Assembly (NCBI RefSeq): GCF_050908995.1
Contig: NC_135126.1
Coordinates: 4,154,001-4,218,000, forward strand
Origin: Andrena cerasifolii
Taxonomy: Eukaryota; Arthropoda; Insecta; Hymenoptera; Andrenidae
Reading direction: 5' to 3'
DNA: 64,000 nucleotides
The notes beneath the pieces were generated by a model, which was not told where the DNA came from, searched no databases, and saw nothing but the letters and a program-made list of their open reading frames with translations. Within the stretch, counting starts at the first letter, position 1; each line of letters begins with the position of its first letter. Positions 13,001 through 25,800 of this stretch are shown here, piece after piece. Made by a program: the position numbers and the translations under genes.

Positions 13001-16000
13001 ATTGTGGGAATTCTTGTGTTGCATATTTTGTATACTTTGTAGGTTACAATTTTCTGTCAACGGGTTTGTGTAATTTTTTGGATTGGTGAATTGTGTCGCT
13101 AAGAAAACTCCACGCATATTTCACAAGGAACCTAAGAATGTTCTCGTTGTAGGTACATATTTTTACTCCCCTACAGGATTGCAACGTGTCTCAATTACAG
13201 TTTTAAGGAAAACACGATTGAATGGAGTTCGATTAAATTATATCCATGGTGCGAAGGTTAAGGAATGATGAATTTACGATTTTTTTCTCGGACACCCGTT
13301 GTACACGCGATTTTGAGTTTCCAGAACGAGTTCGTTTCCGAGGGCTGCGACGAAAGTAGCGGGCCAACCTTTAGCCACGCGAATTACGAAATACTTTTAC
13401 AAATTAAATACGCGTAGGCATACGGGGGAAGGTTCGCCAGTGTTGGCTACCATCGGACCACAGTCTCTCGACGAAGTATTCCCAACAAGGGGCGAAAAGC
13501 TCTTTCGTATCACCTGCACCTCCATAATTTTCCAAAGACAGCTGCACCGTCGTTTTTGTACATACACTTGATACGTGACTGGTGAATTAATCTAAATCTC
13601 TCTTTAAAATAATTCTTTAGATCGAAATAATTCTTTAGATAACGCATTTCTTGTCAACATCGCAAAAGATAATCGAACAGGAAAACAGCGAATATTTTCC
13701 AAAAATCATCCTAATTTTATGCATCCTGTCCATCCACGCGACAACAAGCTCAACATCTCTAAACATTACCGTCTCACTCGATACCCCATTTTTCCCAGCG
13801 ACGCGTCAAGGGCTAAGCCAATCTCGCAGCAGCAGAATTCGTTAACTCTCCCCGCGACGTAGCTTCAAGAATGAGCAACAGAGTAGCGCACCGCCAACGG
13901 TTCGTCTTTTTAAGGCCGCGCTCGCGGTACAGCACGGGGCAACAGCGAAGCAGGAAAAAATAGCGGAGCATTAAACGCAAACAAGGGTAGCAATTTCGGA
14001 GGGGACTCGAGGAGTCGAGAGGTCGCGAGCGAGTGGAAGAGCAAGGCGGGGAGGGGAGGGGGATGGTTTGTACACGTAGAACCGGGCTGGAGGGTAGGTA
14101 GCCGCTAAGGGATGAAGATCAAGCGAGGCCGGACTTAGGAGAGACAGAGAAGGAGAGCGAGCGGGCGAGAGGGTTAAGGGGCTGAACCAGGGTTAAGAAC
14201 GCTTTAGAGGGAGGCCCTGCCGTTCTGGCGCAGTCACACGATACTTTTTAATTTACTAAAAATGCGCATTCAACCCGTCAAGTGCCTGGGAGGCCCTGGA
14301 AGGGAGACTGGAAACCCGCCGGGGCGATCTTCGAGAGCCTGGATCGACTTCAATGAACATATTCCGAGCCTGAGGAAAATGGAGGCGGTGGAGAGTGAGT
14401 CGATTCGAGCTGGCCGCTATCTGGCCAGGTGTAGGCGACACAGATTTATCGTATCCCGTATTCTTGAACTCTTTCCTTCTTTCTCGACGGCTCAGCTTCT
14501 ACTATATTATGACATAGCGGTATTCTTTCAGAATTAGAGATTAGTCGCGTGGAAATGGGGGTGGTTTACTTTCGGGCAACGGCCGTTTATAAATTTTGTC
14601 CGTGAATAAGCGAGAATCGTGAGAGACGACTTTGGTGCAGTGACTTACGACGTTTTACAGTATGCAAGAGTTCGGGGACCATGTATCCGCGTATTGAATA
14701 AATGATAATTACGGCGGACGTCGCCAGTAAATCGCAATTAACGCGGAGATACGTGCCGCGAAAGTGGATTAACTTCGGAATGAAAATTTTCCTTACGAGG
14801 GCCATGAAATCTTCCCTCGCTGAATTTTTCGCCCCCTCGATGACAATCCGAGCGGAAGAAGTGATCCCCAGCCCCTGTCCCGTCGCCGACCACCCGCGCA
14901 AAGGCAACCTCCTCCAGTTCCCATCGGCTTTGTTTGAAATCACGAGGTAAAAACCGAGAATGGCTATGTAATTAGGTATATTAAAGCCTCTGAATGACGG
15001 AATCGATCTGGTGTTTTCGGTGTCAACAAGATCTAATTGCCCTCGTTATCATCCCTTCATTTTGCTCCACGAATCTTACAGTTGTCAAGCGTCGAATGAA
15101 TAATGAGTTCTCTTGGGAATCTGCTGTTCGATGGAAATTCTTTAAGTTTCATAGGAAATTTTCTTGCTCAAGGTCTGCACTCTCCACTGTCGTTTATGCC
15201 GTATTGTTTCGATTTCCCTTGCCGAGCCGAATGCTCTCCCGAATCGGATGCTAATGCTTGCGACCTTGCGGATTATCGACTAAAGACCGTATAGTAGAAA
15301 GGGTAGACCGCCCCGGAATAGCTAGGGTGGAAGATAATTCGAAGTAACCGCGACAAATTCCAATATCTGGAGAAATATGCGGTGTGGCGCGTCGTTACCA
15401 GCCGCCATGGCGTTCCTCGCGGTCATGTCTAACCTTCGTCTTATTACGGGAGCAGCACGAACTGCCTTCCCTTTTTCATTTCGAAAGTCCTGTGTTTTTG
15501 ATAGACGCGATAGGCTGCGCTACCAATTCCACAGCTGAAAGAATTCGAATATACACACTTGACACGCTGAATTAAAAAGAAACATCAATCTTGGAATTCT
15601 GCAAAGTGACTTGTATCTCTCGAGCATCTGACTTCGAAATTATTTTCGTAATTCAGAGATAAATTCAAACCTCCCATGTCACGCTCCAATTATTTCGAAA
15701 CTTGAATACAGTCGTTTTCTTCATAGAAATATTGACTCGGTTGTTAGAAGCATGCGGTGAGAAAGCAAGTTGCACGTTTTCTTCCGAAATTTCCCCAGAA
15801 CATCCAGTCGAACGCCAACGGCACCCTCTTTCCCTCCTCGATCGTCCCATTTGCTGTTCCATTCCCGATTCATTCCGTACACGTCACAGTTTGCATTGTG
15901 CCCGCCAGGCCAATGTGCCCGGCGTAAAGCGATTCCCCGGTGAAATTTAATTAAAACAATCAAATTATGGAAGGAGACGACGGCTGAGCCGTTGAGATCG

Positions 16001-17137
16001 GGAAGAAGAAAGGAGAGAGCGGAGGAAAAGTGACGGGACAAGCCCACGAGACTGGAAGCCGGATAAGATTTTCTTCTCTTGCGTTTATTTTCACTCGGCC
16101 TCGCCTTGCCCCACCGCCTTCTCTCCTTTTCCTCCATCTCCTACTTTGTTTTCTTCCTTGCTTGACGTCTTAACTGTATTTTGCTTCACCGACTTCCTTG
16201 CTACTTGTACTTTTCTTCGTCGATCATATTATACTTTCTAGCTGTTTGACAAAGCACGCGTGGATCTTCTGCTAAGAAACTATTTCTCAATCTCAAGAAA
16301 ATTAGAGATATCATTCTGATGGCAACTAATTGAGACACGCATTTAAAACAATCCCCATTACGAGACGAGTAATTGTATTAAGCGGTAATCGTAACGCACT
16401 AGAATTGATTATCGAAATAAGCAAAGAACGAGTAGTTTTATAGTATTCGGTTTGAAGTGTCTGGAACTTAGATACTACATTGTATCCTGTGGTATCAAGT
16501 AGCAGTTGCAAATACTACACAAGTTCGCAGGATGTCTAAGAAATCGTTCGCTAAACTGTACCACAGTCAGCCTGTTGAAGAAGTTCTCGTTACTGCGTAA
16601 CTTTTTGAGAGTTCAGTTCGTCATTATACCGCGGCGAACTTTCGGCGGAAGTTCAAGTTCGTATTCGAAAGTTCGGGGCCAGGGGAAAAATGAGTGCCAG
16701 TGAAAGTTTCTCTGAAACAAAGTGAAACAATCTCGGCGGCACGGACACGATATCAGGATTGTACGTCTCTATTTTAAAATCATAACGATGAACGTCTCGC
16801 GTTTCACTGAGACCAGGCTGCAGTTCGCTAACTTGCCGTATTACTTCTTCAATTAGTTCGGTAAATATGTAATAGTTACCGAGCCTCGGTGAAGTTTCCC
16901 CGGGCCAGTAAAGTTTCTGTTGCTGTCCCTGCTTGCATGTTTGCTGAAATAACTCCATTCCCCCTGATAAGTCGGCGGAGAAACTTGTGAAGGCAAAATA
17001 TATATTTCTCTATTCAACTATTACTATCTTCTGCTAATAGTATGGATAATTACCTCCTGTCAATTCCCTTCGCTAACCTAATCTCAAGCATTCTACCCTT
17101 TCTCGATTCTCAAATACTATGGAAAATTGACGAGTCG
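13001..17137. other. Non-coding interval, no supported gene
   Basis: Mixed composition. 14000-14200 is purine-rich with short G-runs (around 14047-14062). 16636-16674 has a 9-bp inverted repeat (GAACTTTCG/CGAAAGTTC). Open frames reach 138 codons (15721-16137, minus) without recognisable content. Nothing else is identified. Confidence 0.6.
13606..13640. repeat. Two-copy tandem repeat, about 18-bp period
   Basis: AAATAATTCTTTAGAT occurs twice in succession, separated by CG. This is a local slippage-type duplication. Confidence 0.7.
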
Positions 17138-17637
17138 TTGTAGAAAACACTAAGTGCCAAAATGAAATAAAATTTTGTATCAGAAAATGTTCTACCAACC
17201 TTTGGCAATACTATAGTATAGAATTTTAATGCAATTTCCCTTTAGAAATAAGTTAACAATAGTGATAAAAGGTGGTACCGCAGGTACTTCCAACGCCACT
17301 TCTGTAGAAAATAATGTAAGAATTAGTTCTTAATTGGTTAAGCGATAGGTAACCAGGATTAGCACTTACAGTGCTTGCAAATTCAAATGAATGGCACATT
17401 CAGTTTTCTCTACATCTAACAGGTGGCACATACAGAGTTTTCTACAAACACAATTCATTTTTCATGAATTTGGACTATATTAATGTAAAAAATAGAAAAT
17501 GTGATGTATTTGGGTTATTGTATACTTAAGAATATTGAGCAACCAAAACGAATCAAATTTCGTCAATAATTTAGTCGGGGAAATTTTTTCTCTCTCCTGA
17601 AAAATGTGATTTCAGGCACATACAGTGTTTTCTACAA
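17138..17637. repeat. Possible decayed MITE with TTGTAGAAAACAC-type termini
   Basis: The left end (17138-17158) reads TTGTAGAAAACACTAAGTGCC, and the right end (17615-17637) carries the inverse, GGCACATACAGTGTTTTCTA followed by CAA. Two further right-type copies lie inside, at 17425-17447 (GGCACATACAGAGTTTTCTA...) and 17393-17414 (GGCACATTCAGTTTTCTC...). An inverted core TGTAGAAAA lies at 17303-17311. The interior is AT-rich. Several end-like motifs suggest nested or scrambled copies. No clean target duplication is seen. Confidence 0.45.
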
Positions 17638-18324
17638 AGACTCTTCGATTGGATTCTATAGCTCCAACATCACGGATGATCAAAGACAAATTTTTAAATT
17701 CTATAGAAACAACAGAACAGCCTGAAACACAGAAATAAATATACATATGCTTAGGAAGGTCTGCAACCCTAAGAAGCTGTGTAATTACCTGCACAGTTTG
17801 ATATCCCAAAGCAGCGAATAACAAAAGTTCCAGTTTATCACTAAATGAATCTTATCCCCGATTCCCCGAACGTCAATAAAGCATTACCCAATGGAATTCC
17901 CGCCGCAACCATAAAACATCCACGAAATCCCCCTGTTTTCTACAAAAATTCCTTACTCCGAGGGAAACTCCATCACCCCAAACACTTTGATATGCGACAA
18001 ACGTGTCGTGTCCGTCCAGTTCTGGTTAGTTGGCCCGCGGCTACTTAGCAGCTACGTACCTACTTGCTTTATACTTTGTTTGCTCCTGATGGCATTAACC
18101 CCCGGGGGTGATTGCAGATCCTGGCTGTTGGCCCTAATACACCGCCCTTGAACCATCCCCCGCGCCCGTTGTCCGTCTGGCTATCTATCCTCGGAGGTAG
18201 GAGAGCTTTCGCTACCGGCTACGATGCTGTTAGCATTGGCCCACGTGCCTGGAAATCCTGATCGACACCATCGCCTTCGTGGCCGCTATCTGATCCACGG
18301 TGTCTGACCGCTTGCGCTCTCCGG

Positions 18325-18338
18325 CCCCCCCCCCCCCC
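18325..18338. repeat. C-run (14 C)
   Basis: Uninterrupted C tract between CCGG and GTACTCGAG. It is simple-sequence DNA. Confidence 0.85.
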
Positions 18339-18906
18339 GTACTCGAGCCGTGCGAATTCAATTCACCGGGAATCCTTCCCCGATCGCTGGACGAGGCTTG
18401 AAACGTTGCGCGCGGAACGCCTTTATTTATTCACCGAGAGCGCCCGGTGCCGAGGTAAAAATAAAGTACAGCGCTAAATCATTCGGAGAGGGACGATGAT
18501 TTAATAATGAGAAGCGCCGAAGGCGGCCGTGCCGACGAAACGGCCGTAAGTTACGAAAGTGTCGAAGGGCGAGCGACTTACTAGCGCGACCCCGACGCTC
18601 GAGGCTCGAAATTGAACGCGGAACAGGCTGCGTTAGGACGAGTGATTATGCTACGTGCTTTATGAGCATCGACGCGTCGATCAGATTTCGATAAGGCCGG
18701 TTAATGAAATTGCGATGCGGGAAAGTTGTGACGCGCTGACGAAACCGCGAACCGCGGACTCATTATTCGCCGATTTTATCTGATAATTACGGGGAACCGA
18801 CGGATCTGGCAGCGTATCGAGGAACAGCCAGCGACGAATGAATAATCGATGAATCGCCTATTAACGGGAATATTTAATGAATTCGTCGTAAATTAAAAAC
18901 ACCCTT

Positions 18907-18936
18907 CCCTCCCCCCCCCCTCCCCCTCTCCTCCCC
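18907..18936 (-). other. Potential G-quadruplex (minus strand)
   Basis: Four C-runs of 3, 10, 5 and 4 bases lie close together on the plus strand. The minus strand therefore has four G-runs with short spacers, which meets the usual sequence rule for a G-quadruplex. Whether it forms is unknown. Confidence 0.4.
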
Positions 18937-19350
18937 ACCGCGGCTAGAAAGTTTCTCCATCGTATTTAATACCGTCGTCGTCGGAGGCATCGCGAGATCG
19001 GCGCGGGATCTGTATTTTGCGAGGATCCACAGGCCGGCGAGGGAAAAACGAAGTTCGGCCAAGAGAAAGAACGTGTAGGAGGGACGTGGGAGAGGGGGAA
19101 GAGGAAGGGTACCGTGAAGAGCCTCGGTAGCGTTATTGGAAAACGATGATTTACGATAATGGGGGTTTTTCCATCCCTCGGCTGGCGGACGAGGACGGTG
19201 CAGCGGGGCGAAGAAGGAGGAGGAGACTTTAGAGGGCAGAAGAGAGTTCCCACCTCCCGAGTCGAGTTCGAAAGGTGGGGCGTTAATAACGTTAATTAAT
19301 ATTTCGCGAGAGGTTTGGCGGCTCGCGAGGGGCCGATACCGAGCAACACT

Positions 19351-19419
19351 CTGCCAGCAGTCGTAACGCGCTGCGGCAATCTGCCAGCTGGCAGAGCTAC
19401 TGGCAGTTTAGGATGGCAG
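19351..19419. repeat. Cluster of CTGCCAG/CTGGCAG motifs
   Basis: CTGCCAG at 19351 and 19381, CTGGCAG at 19388 and 19400, and TGGCAG at 19414. CTGCCAGCTGGCAG at 19381-19394 is a 14-bp perfect palindrome centred on an E-box core (CAGCTG). Further TGGCAG and CTGCCAG copies follow near 19506 and 19588. Confidence 0.5.
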
Positions 19420-19600
19420 AGCGCGACAGAACCGTCCAAGCCTACCGACTTCCCGTTCGTAATCGCCTTCTAAGGCTCCTCTTCGATATGGCAAACCATC
19501 AGCTATGGCAGAGATCATATTTTGCCTTCCGTCTATCACGGATCATTAAGGGATGATTAAAAGAAACTGCTTAGAATACACGCCACTGCCAGTAGAGATA

Positions 19601-20400
19601 AGACAGTTGTATAATCAACGATATCGTGAGTATGGGAACATGTAAGATGGAAATAAGATGAACCGTAAATTAGAGGGCCATTGGCATGTTTTTGAAACAT
19701 TTTGTTATATAATAATAAAAATTAACATTTTTACATTTGCTTTAAGTATTATATTGTAACATTTCGTCTTTCGTGATTGTACTGCACGTGTCAAAATGAA
19801 TAAAAATTTTGTCCTTTTCCTTCTTTGATACATATTAATTGACTGCCAATGTTCCCACAGTTTACGGTAAATAATTAGAATCTATCCTATTCTGTTTCAT
19901 TGAAGATTCTTTTGACGTGGGTATTTTATGGAGAATAAATATTTCAATACCAATAAATATTTTATTCAAAATACTTGGCGCTGAGAAACCAGAAAAATGT
20001 TCAGGGCGCAGTGCTAAATATTTTGAATAAAATATTTATTTGCATAAAAATATATCTGCTTAATATTATTATCTTCGTTGTTTCTCCAAAGATAAATCTT
20101 GGAATACCAACCAAAAAATAATAATGGAGTAATATATTTTTTTGTTTGTATAAAGCCATTGATAATTATTTTGATTGTATAAATAGCCATTGTTACAATT
20201 GGCGCAATATTTGTATATCATTAGTTTTGTAGATATTAATTTACGACAGTGTTTTTAAATAAGCTTGTTATGATGGGATTATTAATTGACGTTCTTTGCG
20301 CGCGTATGCTTGGCGCGCTTTTCCGCACCTTTTTGAAAATAAAGGTACTCTATTGACGCGGGTATTTTATGCAGAAATCAGCAAAATACATTGAACTTTT
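19601..20400. repeat. AT-rich repeat relic
   Basis: This block is far more AT-rich than the CpG-rich DNA upstream. It contains a direct-repeat pair at 19912-19934 and 20353-20374 (TTGACG, then T or C, then GGGTATTTTATG). It also has an inverted repeat at 19952-20040 and a local duplication, TTGTATAAAGCCATTG (20146-20161) and TTGTATAAATAGCCATTG (20175-20192). The features suggest a degraded insertion, but there is no coding remnant and no family can be named. Confidence 0.4.
19952..20040. repeat. Inverted repeat with 22-bp perfect arms
   Basis: AATAAATATTTTATTCAAAA plus TA at 19952-19973 is the exact reverse complement of 20019-20040. Pairing continues imperfectly inward through GGCGC-containing segments (19978 onward and 20005 onward). 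The loop is about 20-45 bases. Confidence 0.75.
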
Positions 20401-21510
20401 GCAACCAAAAGAAAGTTGCTGCAGGACTGCGGCCAAAGTAGAACATTCCAAATGGATGTTCAATCAGACGACCCACCCCCAGCCTGACGCATTCAAATTC
20501 GTCGCATCAATGTTTTATTGCGGGCATTCCTCATGTAAATTTCTCGAGACTTTATGACAATGTAATCCTCACAACCGCAACGATTGCGACGACGCCTCCA
20601 TATCCGTGCCCCTGCTGGTCGTTCGCGATGGTCCACGGTGAGGGGTGATTTTTATCTTCAACAGCGTCTCCGACGTTCTGAATATATACTATCGCGGGTC
20701 GTCGACTGCTCGTAACTCTAAATTCCGTATTTATTTTTACGCATCTTGTCTCTGTCCAGCTCGGAACATGTATCTCTTGAACCAAGGAACGAGATTTCCT
20801 TAAATAGTGGACATTTCACCATGGAGTATTAGACCTTGCCCTTGTGAATGAATCTTCCACTAATTTCTAATGGCACAGAGCTACACTCGCATATTCCCTG
20901 TTTCTCGTGAATAATTCAACAAAGCCTTCGCTGTTATCAAATACTACATCGCAATACGAATTTGGCGAGTGATAGGAAGACGCCGAAACCTCTCTCCAAC
21001 ATATATACATATCGCACGCATGATAACTTCCGAAATGAAATCCGAAGAGAACCAGTACCATAAAGAAGAAACACCCAAAGAAGATTCGCGGACTTTCGAA
21101 ATCTCTTTGCATACCCCGGAATCCGGAAGCACCGAAAATACGTGCATCCCGGCAGTACCAAGGAACGACGGTAATCGACAACCGCGAGAGACCGATCCCA
21201 GCCCCCGAAATTCCTCGATTTTATATCGCGCTGAAACTTCCTCGTCTCCCAGGGACTTCTCTGCTGAAAGAACCACTTGAAAAGCGGGCCCCTCTCACGG
21301 CCAAACCGCCATTCAGCTAAGAACGAGTATAACGCGGAGGATTCGTGCGCGCTAGGGGTGGGGGGTTCGGTCGGTTGACTAAGAGAATGAAGGAGACAGG
21401 GGTTGCGCGGAAGAAGAGCCGTGGAAGGGGTGAGCACCCTGGTGTGGGTAGGTGACATAAAGCCGGTGTACTGAGGATTGCGTACGAATAACGGAAATTA
21501 AGTGTCAACC

Positions 21511-21555
21511 GAAAGAGAGGAGAGAGAGAGAGCCGAGTCGAGTGGAGTCGAGTGA
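21511..21555. repeat. (GA)n tract plus GAGTCGAGTG duplication
   Basis: A GA-rich run is followed by two adjacent GAGTCGAGTG units. It is simple-sequence DNA. Confidence 0.7.
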
Positions 21556-22010
21556 GGATCCCCCTGCCCTCCCCCGCCCCTCCGTGTCGCCACCCCTGGC
21601 AGCGTCTCGTTCTCCTTTTCAAGAGCGCTGCCTGTTCGGGGGTGAGAAAGACGAAACACGATACATAAGCGCCCGGCCAGGATTAACGCTACGTGCTTGG
21701 CAAGCCTAAAATTACCAGGGACTATCCTTCCTTCAGCCAGCAACCGTTTCCTGCTGCCGTTTATGGGATTTTAACAACGCTGGGCAATGTCTGACGGGTC
21801 AACGATGAGGTGGAATGTTAGAGTTAGCATTGCCCCGTGGATGCTCGCTGACGAACAGGTGTCTCGAGAATTGCTGTAATAATTGTGATTTAGATTGAGC
21901 TTGTAGATGGTAGTTGCGGTGGTAGAGATCGCAGATATTGTTTGAAGGTAGATGTAATGGTAGATGAAATGCTACTACTCGACGTTGAGAAGTTTCACTG
22001 TCATACAGGA

Positions 22011-22028
22011 ATAATAATAATAATATTA
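22011..22028. repeat. (ATA)n microsatellite
   Basis: Short run of ATA/TAA units ending in TATTATT. Confidence 0.7.
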
Positions 22029-22170
22029 TTGCGTTTCTATATTGCATACCCAAAAACGCAAGGAGAAATAGTGGGCGAGACTCAGCGATCTGCTGCTTTT
22101 AAGTCTAACCCGAAGGCTGATGGCAAAGTACAATAATAATAGAAAGAGAACATAAATGCATTAAGTTACG

Positions 22171-22190
22171 AAAATAAAATAAAATAAAAT
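22171..22190. repeat. (AAAAT)4 microsatellite
   Basis: Four perfect AAAAT units, with a fifth imperfect unit two bases on. Confidence 0.8.
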
Positions 22191-22847
22191 GTAAAATAGA
22201 AGTTGCAAAGTGCAAAACCAATCGAAAACAAACGCATTACGGTAGGCCCGTTCAACTTTACCCCTGAGTCAACAACAGCACTATTAAGTAACCAATATAA
22301 TTATATAATTATAGAATATGTTTTAGAGACTGAATGAAAGAAACAAAATCTGCAGAATACTGAACTGTTGGCGAAGAAATTGCTCTATTTTAGATTATCT
22401 AAGAATCAATTCTGCTCCCTTGGTAAGCGGCTATTTTAATTTCACGATAGTGGAGCCGCAATCTCCATGACACTTAATTTTAACGCGAATGTTATAACGC
22501 TGACGGGATCACTGATTCTGAGAGCAATAGGAAAAAATGAAGTCATAGTCGTAACCAGAAGACGGGAGATAGTGAAACCTCCGATTTAACCCGGATCCGC
22601 GGGAAAAATATAAGAGGAAGGGTTAACAGTGGCTTCGATTGAATCCAATAAGATCGTCGTAAAGGGAACAGAAGACGGTAAGAGACAACGCAGAGTAATC
22701 CTACGTGAATAGCCCGAGGGGTTAGATTCCGTGGGGTGGATGCCAGCGGAGCCAACCGATGCTCCAATCATATTTATGGGTTCGCTGGCTCCTCGGTGTG
22801 GATTCCTGTGCCTGGATTACGTGGCCAAATGGGATACCCTACGGTAT

Positions 22848-22872
22848 CCTGCCTGCCTGCATGCCTGCTTGC
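22848..22872. repeat. (CTGC)n microsatellite
   Basis: CCTGCCTGCCTGC continues as ATGCCTGCTTGC, an imperfect tetranucleotide repeat. Confidence 0.75.
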
Positions 22873-25800
22873 ACTTTTTTCCTAGCCTGTCGTAAAGAAA
22901 GACCACCAGATCGACCATGCGTGGATCCTGATTTAGCTGGACTCGCTAAAAGAACCGATCTTAAAGTACCTATCCGACGAAAGAACGACGCCAATCTCTG
23001 TTTCTGTTAAGAAATGACGTCACCATGAGAGTGATAAAGCGAGCTCTGCTCCTATTCTCGTTTTTGGTAACCAAAGATACGGTGCAGAAACGCGAAGAGC
23101 ATTCTCTACGACGATCGAGTCACCGCAGGCTTGGATTGTATCATGTTTTTAGTTTTCAGCTTAAATTTGAACGAATTGTGGTTGAGCGAGTTGAGAAGGC
23201 TGGCTTGTTCTCGTGCAGTTTGCTGGAGAACTTTTCGGTGGTGCACTTGCGCAAGTATCATTAGAAGAATGTCAAGAGAATGCCTCCGAGCTGGGAGAAG
23301 ATACACGATACTTGCAGGAGACGACGTTTCACGTACCCACGAACGATACGGGGCCGCGATTAAATATAATTACGTTTGCGAGTGTCAGTAAAATGTGGAG
23401 GACAGGAGCAGGGAAGAGAAGACGTCCTCGTGGGACTAGGAAAGCCGACAGCTCGGTGATAATGATTCACCCGGCGCGGACCGCCTTAAGACTCTTCATT
23501 TGTATTTTAATTAGTGTCGTTATGCTAATTATGCGCCATTGCTTCTTGTCTCGCGACGTTTTTGTTTTCCACCGCCGGCTTTCGAGGATGCCCGGGGAAA
23601 AATCCCTTCGGAACCTAACGACGAAATTAAATTCTCTTTGCGATTTAACGAATTTTCCATATCCTTCGGAGAATAATATTATTTTCACTCCCTTCTGCTT
23701 TCGGCATTGCATAAAACCGCCCCTAGAAGCACTGAATAATTACAAAATGCGCGGCAGGAGTAATTCCGGATTTGATAGCCTGCATACACGTGGAAGAGAT
23801 TACCACGAGTTTATATTACTCAATAAACTAATTCGCGTATAGGCTTCCACGATAAATTCCGCGTAAAACTTAATTCCCTGATAAACAGGCTTGACCGACG
23901 CAGAGGAAGGCTTTCGCCTCGACAAAAATCGAATCGTTCCAACCCGCCCCTCCGGTTTCACGGCTCCTTCTTTGTCACGCTCCACCCCCTTCCATTCTCC
24001 CGTGGCTCGACGGAGCTTGTTGCTTTTTCCTCCCCCGACGCGGGCACGGCAACTTTTTGTTATAGTCGCGCGAACTTCTTTAATAATGCAACTCTTTATA
24101 TTCACGGGCGTTTTTAACAAGCGTTGGCCTCGAGATTAGGTGAGAGGAGAAAAAGTGACTGGCGCGGGCCAGGGGGAGGGTGGCGTGATAGAGGGAACGC
24201 GCGAACGAGAGAACTCGAGAGAGGACCACGGCGCTCGCCTCCGAATATGCCGCCGTTACGATGTTTCTTAATTATTATTATTGCCATTGTGTTGCCACCG
24301 CTGCTAAATGTAGCCAGCCCTCGCCACGGCGACAGTAACAACCGCGCGGCTATGAATTGCTAATCTCGCGCGACTCAACGCAACCCCTGTGTGCCGTCGT
24401 CGCGAGGAAACGGGGACCAACTCTCGCCTCTCCTTGAGACCGGGCAATTTCACCGACGGCCACGCAGTATTTTTGTATTTCCTGCTAATGAAACGACGGG
24501 ATACAGGGTGGCATGAAAAAAAACGCCGAGGAATTCGAAGACGCGCAATGATAAGCATTTGACCATCCACGCGGACTTTTTTATTTATGAGTTTTGGAGA
24601 GGCGTGGCGAATCTGTGGAAAGTGTTATTCTATGATAGAATAAGGGCTGCACGGGCAATTTAGATGGAAGCCCCTTCTATTTATGGAGTTCCACCCTCGA
24701 TTCCTCGACGTCTCTTCTAGACCACCCTGTGTACAGCTCGCTGCGAGTTTCTGCTGACAATAATCTCGAAGCGCATAAAGATGATTGCCCTTGGTGAAAT
24801 TACTCTTCTGTATGAACACGTCAGGCGAGATGAAAAACAGTGGAAACTCGCCGTACTCACTCGCGATGCAAAATCGCGCGATTGTTAATTCTAGGGGAGG
24901 AAATTGAATGGCACAGGGAACGAGCACACGCAGAATTAGTTGAAGCGAATATGAAACTCGTGTACGTGAAATTTCAACGTTTGTCCACGATGAAATTATA
25001 CGTGGGCATGGCAGATGGCTTGTCAAATAGTACATTCACAAGGTATCGTAACTGCTGTATCGCGTTGGAGGTAAAGGCGAGGGAGTTGGATAAAGGGTTG
25101 TACAAATATTCGTAGCAATTGCTTGAACGATGGAATTAAAAATCATTAACAGAATTGTGACGGCACTATTCGCGCGAGGTTAAAATATTTTATATCACTT
25201 CTGGTACATTGTTTCCATTATTCCATATCAACGATCCTGCGGTTTAAAAACTCGTGGCAGAATAGTTAATCGATGAGCAAGAGTGATTCTCTTCTGTTTC
25301 TACTCGTGTATAGTTTAACGATTAATTACCAGAATACTGTTTAGAAACTCTAAGTAGAAAAGAGTAAAAATAGTCATCCTACACACGTTTCGTATTTTAC
25401 AATTTAATTGCCAGGCTATACAAAATAGAGAATCGGGTTTCAAATTGACGAGCACTGTTCCACCAACTTATCACTGGCTCTGAGAAACGGCAGCCCTGTT
25501 CCGCTGGTGAAAGGCAAGCGGGGCGAGTCGTGGAAAGCGCGCCACGAAAGAGGAAATTCAGGTTTTTCCCTGTCGCTCCCGGGGGTGCCGCTTTTCAGAC
25601 ACCAAAGCGATTATGGATTTCTTTAATAAGAGGCCGCGTTTAAACAGCTTTGATCAATTCAGCCGAGCTAATTCCCACCCGCCGCGACCACCACGGCGAC
25701 CTTCGCTCTTCTCTCACCCTCCCGTCCCTTCTGGCTTCCTAACGCTCTGTGACGTCTCGCGTTACGTGATTTAAGGGGCTCTAAAAACCTTCCTCTGATT

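Larger units (their letters stand above)
17638..19600. other. Non-coding, CpG-rich interval
   Basis: 18100-19350 is markedly CpG-rich with many small palindromes, for example a 14-bp perfect one at 18668-18681 and ACCCCCGGGGGT at 18098-18109. There are no frames above 95 codons. Nothing identifies a gene. It could be intronic or intergenic DNA with regulatory content, but that is inference. Confidence 0.55.

Noticed and set aside
17381..17640. Regularly spaced GGCACAT units suggesting a CRISPR-like array
   Set aside because: Only three units, with unequal spacing and diverged sequence, plus inverted copies nearby. A eukaryotic context makes a CRISPR array implausible.
23213..23842. Longest open frame (209 codons, plus strand)
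   Set aside because: No recognisable domain and no codon-usage or splice evidence. A frame of this length is expected by chance on six frames of 64 kb with CpG-rich patches.
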